Below are positions 62,057 through 64,000 of a stretch of DNA of 64,000 nt, piece after piece. The stretch's first letter is position 1. Each line of letters begins with the position of its first letter. Origin of the DNA: Pseudomonas brassicacearum (lineage in GTDB: Bacteria > Pseudomonadota > Gammaproteobacteria > Pseudomonadales > Pseudomonadaceae). Position numbers and translations under genes: made by a program. The notes under the pieces were generated by a model that did not search any database, was not told the DNA's origin, and saw only the letters and a list, made by a program, of their open reading frames with translations. The stretch spans positions 3,038,001 to 3,102,000 of the forward strand of contig NZ_CP045701.2 of NCBI RefSeq assembly GCF_009601685.2, written 5' to 3'.

Positions 62057-62839
62057 ATGAACGTTAAACGCATCGCCTTGAAGCTGGGTCTCGTCTCGCT
62101 GCTGGCTTTGGGTACGAGCCTGCAGGCCGCCGAGTCATCGTTGCGCATCGGTATCGAGGCGGCTTATCCGCCCTTTGCCTCGAAAACCCCGGACAACGCC
62201 ATCGTCGGCTTCGACTACGACATCGGCCAGGCACTTTGCGCCGAGATGAAGGTCCGTTGTGTCTGGAAGGAACAGGAGTTCGACGGCTTGATTCCAGCGC
62301 TCAAGGTAAAGAAGGTCGACGCGGTGATTTCCTCCATGTCCATCACCCCCGAGCGATTGAAGTCGGTGGACTTCACCGATCGCTACTACCGAATCCCGGC
62401 GCGCCTGGTGTTTCGCAAAGGCAGTGGTATCAGCGATATTCCGGCACAGCTCAAAGGCAAGCGGATCGGGGTGCAGCGGGCGACCAACTTCGATCGCTAT
62501 GTCACCGATCACTTTGCCCCGGCGGGCGCCGAAGTAGTGCGCTATGGTTCGCAGAATGAAATATTCCTCGACCTGCTGGGCGGGCGCCTGGACGCGACCA
62601 TGGCCAGTTCGGTGGTGATCGACGAGAGCCTGCTCAAGCGTCCCGAGGGCAAGGATTTCGAATTCGTCGGGCCCAATTTCACCGACGAACAATATTTCGG
62701 CACGGGTATCGGCATTGCGGTACGCAAGAACGATGCGTTGGTCAGCCGCTTCAATCAGGCGCTGGCAACCATTCGCGCCAACGGCACTTACGACCGGATT
62801 CGCCAGAAGTACTTTGATTTCGACATCTACGGCGAATGA
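62057..62839 (+). CDS. Periplasmic amino-acid-type substrate-binding protein
   Basis: 260 aa, SBP family 3 (HisJ/ArgT type). A signal peptide (cleavage near TSLQAAE) precedes LRIGIEAAYPPFASKTPD, GFDYDIGQALCAEM and AVISSMSITPERLKSVDFT, all typical of polar amino acid or opine binders. GGAG lies 7 nt upstream of the ATG. No permease or ATPase genes adjoin, so it must use a transporter encoded elsewhere or serve another role. Its place in the cluster suggests that it binds the oxidase substrate. Confidence 0.92.
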   Translation: MNVKRIALKLGLVSLLALGTSLQAAESSLRIGIEAAYPPFASKTPDNAIVGFDYDIGQALCAEMKVRCVWKEQEFDGLIPALKVKKVDAVISSMSITPERLKSVDFTDRYYRIPARLVFRKGSGISDIPAQLKGKRIGVQRATNFDRYVTDHFAPAGAEVVRYGSQNEIFLDLLGGRLDATMASSVVIDESLLKRPEGKDFEFVGPNFTDEQYFGTGIGIAVRKNDALVSRFNQALATIRANGTYDRIRQKYFDFDIYGE

Positions 62840-62896
62840 TCCTCGGCCCGTGGGTTTTGTCTCGCGGGCTTGCTGTTGCACAACACGGAGTGATTC

Positions 62897-63322
62897 ATGA
62901 AGACCAAAGCAGTACTCACTGAGCAGGATGTTGCGCAATTGCTGGTGGCGGCCAAGGAACTGGCTCACCAGCGCCAATGGGCGGTGTCGGTCTGCGTGGT
63001 GGACGACGGTGGTCATCCCCTGGGGCTGCTGCGCCTGGACGATGCCTCGCCGTTGTCGGCCTATATCGCCACCGAAAAAGCCCGCACGGCCGCCATGGGG
63101 CGGCGTGATAGCAAGGTTTTCGAAGACATGATCAACGGTGGTCGCTACGCGTTTCTCAGCGCTCCGCACCTGCAGGGCATGCTTGAAGGTGGGGTGACCA
63201 TTCGTCATGACGGCCAATGCATTGGTGCCATCGGGGTGTCTGGGGTCAAGGCTGAGCAGGATGCTGAACTGGCTCGTTTGGCGGTGGAGACGGTGTTGCC
63301 GGTGATCACTCCGGACGCCTGA
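62897..63322 (+). CDS. GlcG/HbpS-family heme-binding-like protein
   Basis: 141 aa, one GlcG/HbpS (PduO C-terminal) domain: WAVSVCVVDDGGHPLGLLRLDDASP, TAAMGRRDSKVFEDMIN, GGVTIRHDGQCIGAIGVSG. The family binds corrinoids or heme in some members, while others have no known role; they often sit beside catabolic oxidase genes. It follows the binding-protein gene by 57 nt and ends the cluster. Confidence 0.88.
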   Translation: MKTKAVLTEQDVAQLLVAAKELAHQRQWAVSVCVVDDGGHPLGLLRLDDASPLSAYIATEKARTAAMGRRDSKVFEDMINGGRYAFLSAPHLQGMLEGGVTIRHDGQCIGAIGVSGVKAEQDAELARLAVETVLPVITPDA

Positions 63323-63517
63323 GACGGCTATAAACCCGTGTGCGAGCCTGCTCGCGAAAGCGGGCTGCGGGGCGGCCTCTGCATGAGGCCCGTACGGGTT
63401 TGAGATACAGCAAACACGGGGGGTTCATTTATTTGGTGGCGCAGGGTGACGAGCGATAAAGGGAATGAATCACAACGGCAAGAGTCAACCCATCAGCATC
63501 CCTGAAGGATCCTTGCC

Positions 63518-64000
63518 ATGACTGCTGCCCAAACCCTGGTTGATTATCTGCGCGAGCATGACCTGCGCCTGACCACGGCGGAATCCTGCACCGCCGGGCG
63601 GATTGTCACGCTGCTGGCCGAGGTGCCGGGCAGCGGTTCACTGATCGAAAGCGGTTATGTGGTGTATTCCCCTGAAGCCAAGCAGCGCCTGCTCGGTGTC
63701 AGCCCACGCACCATCGATACTTTCAATCTCACCAGTCGCGAAGTCGCTGAGGAGATGGCCCTTGGCGCCTTGCACGACGCCAATGCCAATGTCGCAGTGG
63801 CGACCACCGGCCTGCTCGGGCCAGACGACAGGGACGGTATACCCGCCGGAACCGTGTGTTTTGCCTGGGCGTTCGATCTGAACGGCCAGCGGGCGCTGTT
63901 CAGTCGCTGCGAGCGTTTTTTTGGCAGTCGCGGCCAGGTGCAAATCTGGGCGGCGCAATACGCGTTGCAGCAATTGCCGGCCTTTCACCGACGTGCTGTG
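63518..64000 (+). CDS. CinA-family protein (partial, cut by the window edge)
   Basis: 161 codons are open from the ATG to the last base of the window, with no stop. The sequence RLTTAESCTAGRIVTLLAEVPGSGSLIESG and VATTGLLGPDDRDGIPAGTV is the CinA C-terminal/PncC domain, which deamidates nicotinamide mononucleotide in NAD salvage. The usual domain length is about 160 residues, so the gene is nearly complete. AAGGAT lies 8 nt before the ATG. In many Pseudomonas genomes a cinA gene precedes recA, which may lie just outside. Confidence 0.9.
   Translation, partial: MTAAQTLVDYLREHDLRLTTAESCTAGRIVTLLAEVPGSGSLIESGYVVYSPEAKQRLLGVSPRTIDTFNLTSREVAEEMALGALHDANANVAVATTGLLGPDDRDGIPAGTVCFAWAFDLNGQRALFSRCERFFGSRGQVQIWAAQYALQQLPAFHRRAV

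Overview
The window is a 64-kb GC-rich chromosomal segment from a fluorescent Pseudomonas, most likely the P. fluorescens complex. This rests on a PvdQ-type pyoverdine acylase beside a FecR regulator, a vanAB/GntR vanillate locus, a glgA-treZ-malQ-treY-glgX trehalose/glycogen locus, and many REP-type palindromes with TGTGGGAGC-like arms typical of that group. The species call is an inference from gene content. No rRNA, tRNA, CRISPR array, insertion sequence or phage gene was seen.

Layout. 0.2-10.3 kb: a zinc-less MDR oxidoreductase, an unrecognised 497-aa protein followed in the same frame by a MocR-type GntR/aminotransferase regulator, phosphoglucomutase (pgm), pirin and a UvrD-family helicase. 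10.4-13.5 kb: an Lrp/AsnC regulator divergent from a DMT exporter, then a GapN-like aldehyde dehydrogenase. 13.8-17.5 kb: a barrel-only autotransporter-like protein and a full autotransporter. 17.6-30.6 kb: a leftward run with an EEP-family nuclease/phosphatase, a PIG-L deacetylase, GlgX, a DUF2934 protein, TreY, MalQ, TreZ and GlgA. The sugar genes overlap by 4 nt or nearly abut and form one operon making trehalose and alpha-glucan. 31.2-36.5 kb: a 2-hydroxyacid dehydrogenase, a secreted alpha/beta hydrolase, a YqaA membrane protein, a DUF411 metal-binding protein and a dCache-type chemoreceptor.

36.6-43.7 kb holds the most unusual locus: a tight leftward operon of an MdfA-like MFS exporter, a LuxE-like acyl-protein synthetase, an 811-aa LuxC (acyl-CoA reductase) fused to a PaaK-like adenylating domain, a second PaaK-like protein and a GNAT acetyltransferase. 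There are no luciferase (luxAB) genes. It looks like a self-contained pathway that activates a carboxylic acid, reduces it to an aldehyde, modifies it and exports the product. I know of no described product.

44.0-53.4 kb: a small membrane protein, a Fur-like winged-helix protein, pvdQ, a FecR/FpvR-like anti-sigma factor, and a 1605-aa dermonecrotic-toxin-like protein whose C-terminus carries HEISH followed by a T-x-D-x-x-Y pattern resembling aspzincin (M35) proteases. 53.6-57.6 kb: an Ldh2-type dehydrogenase, a VanR-like regulator and vanAB, with a recognisable promoter and palindrome upstream of vanA. 57.7-63.3 kb: a LysR regulator divergent from a three-component flavoprotein/2Fe-2S amine or amino-acid oxidase set with RidA, an amino-acid binding protein lacking a permease, and a GlcG-like protein. 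The window ends inside a CinA-family gene.
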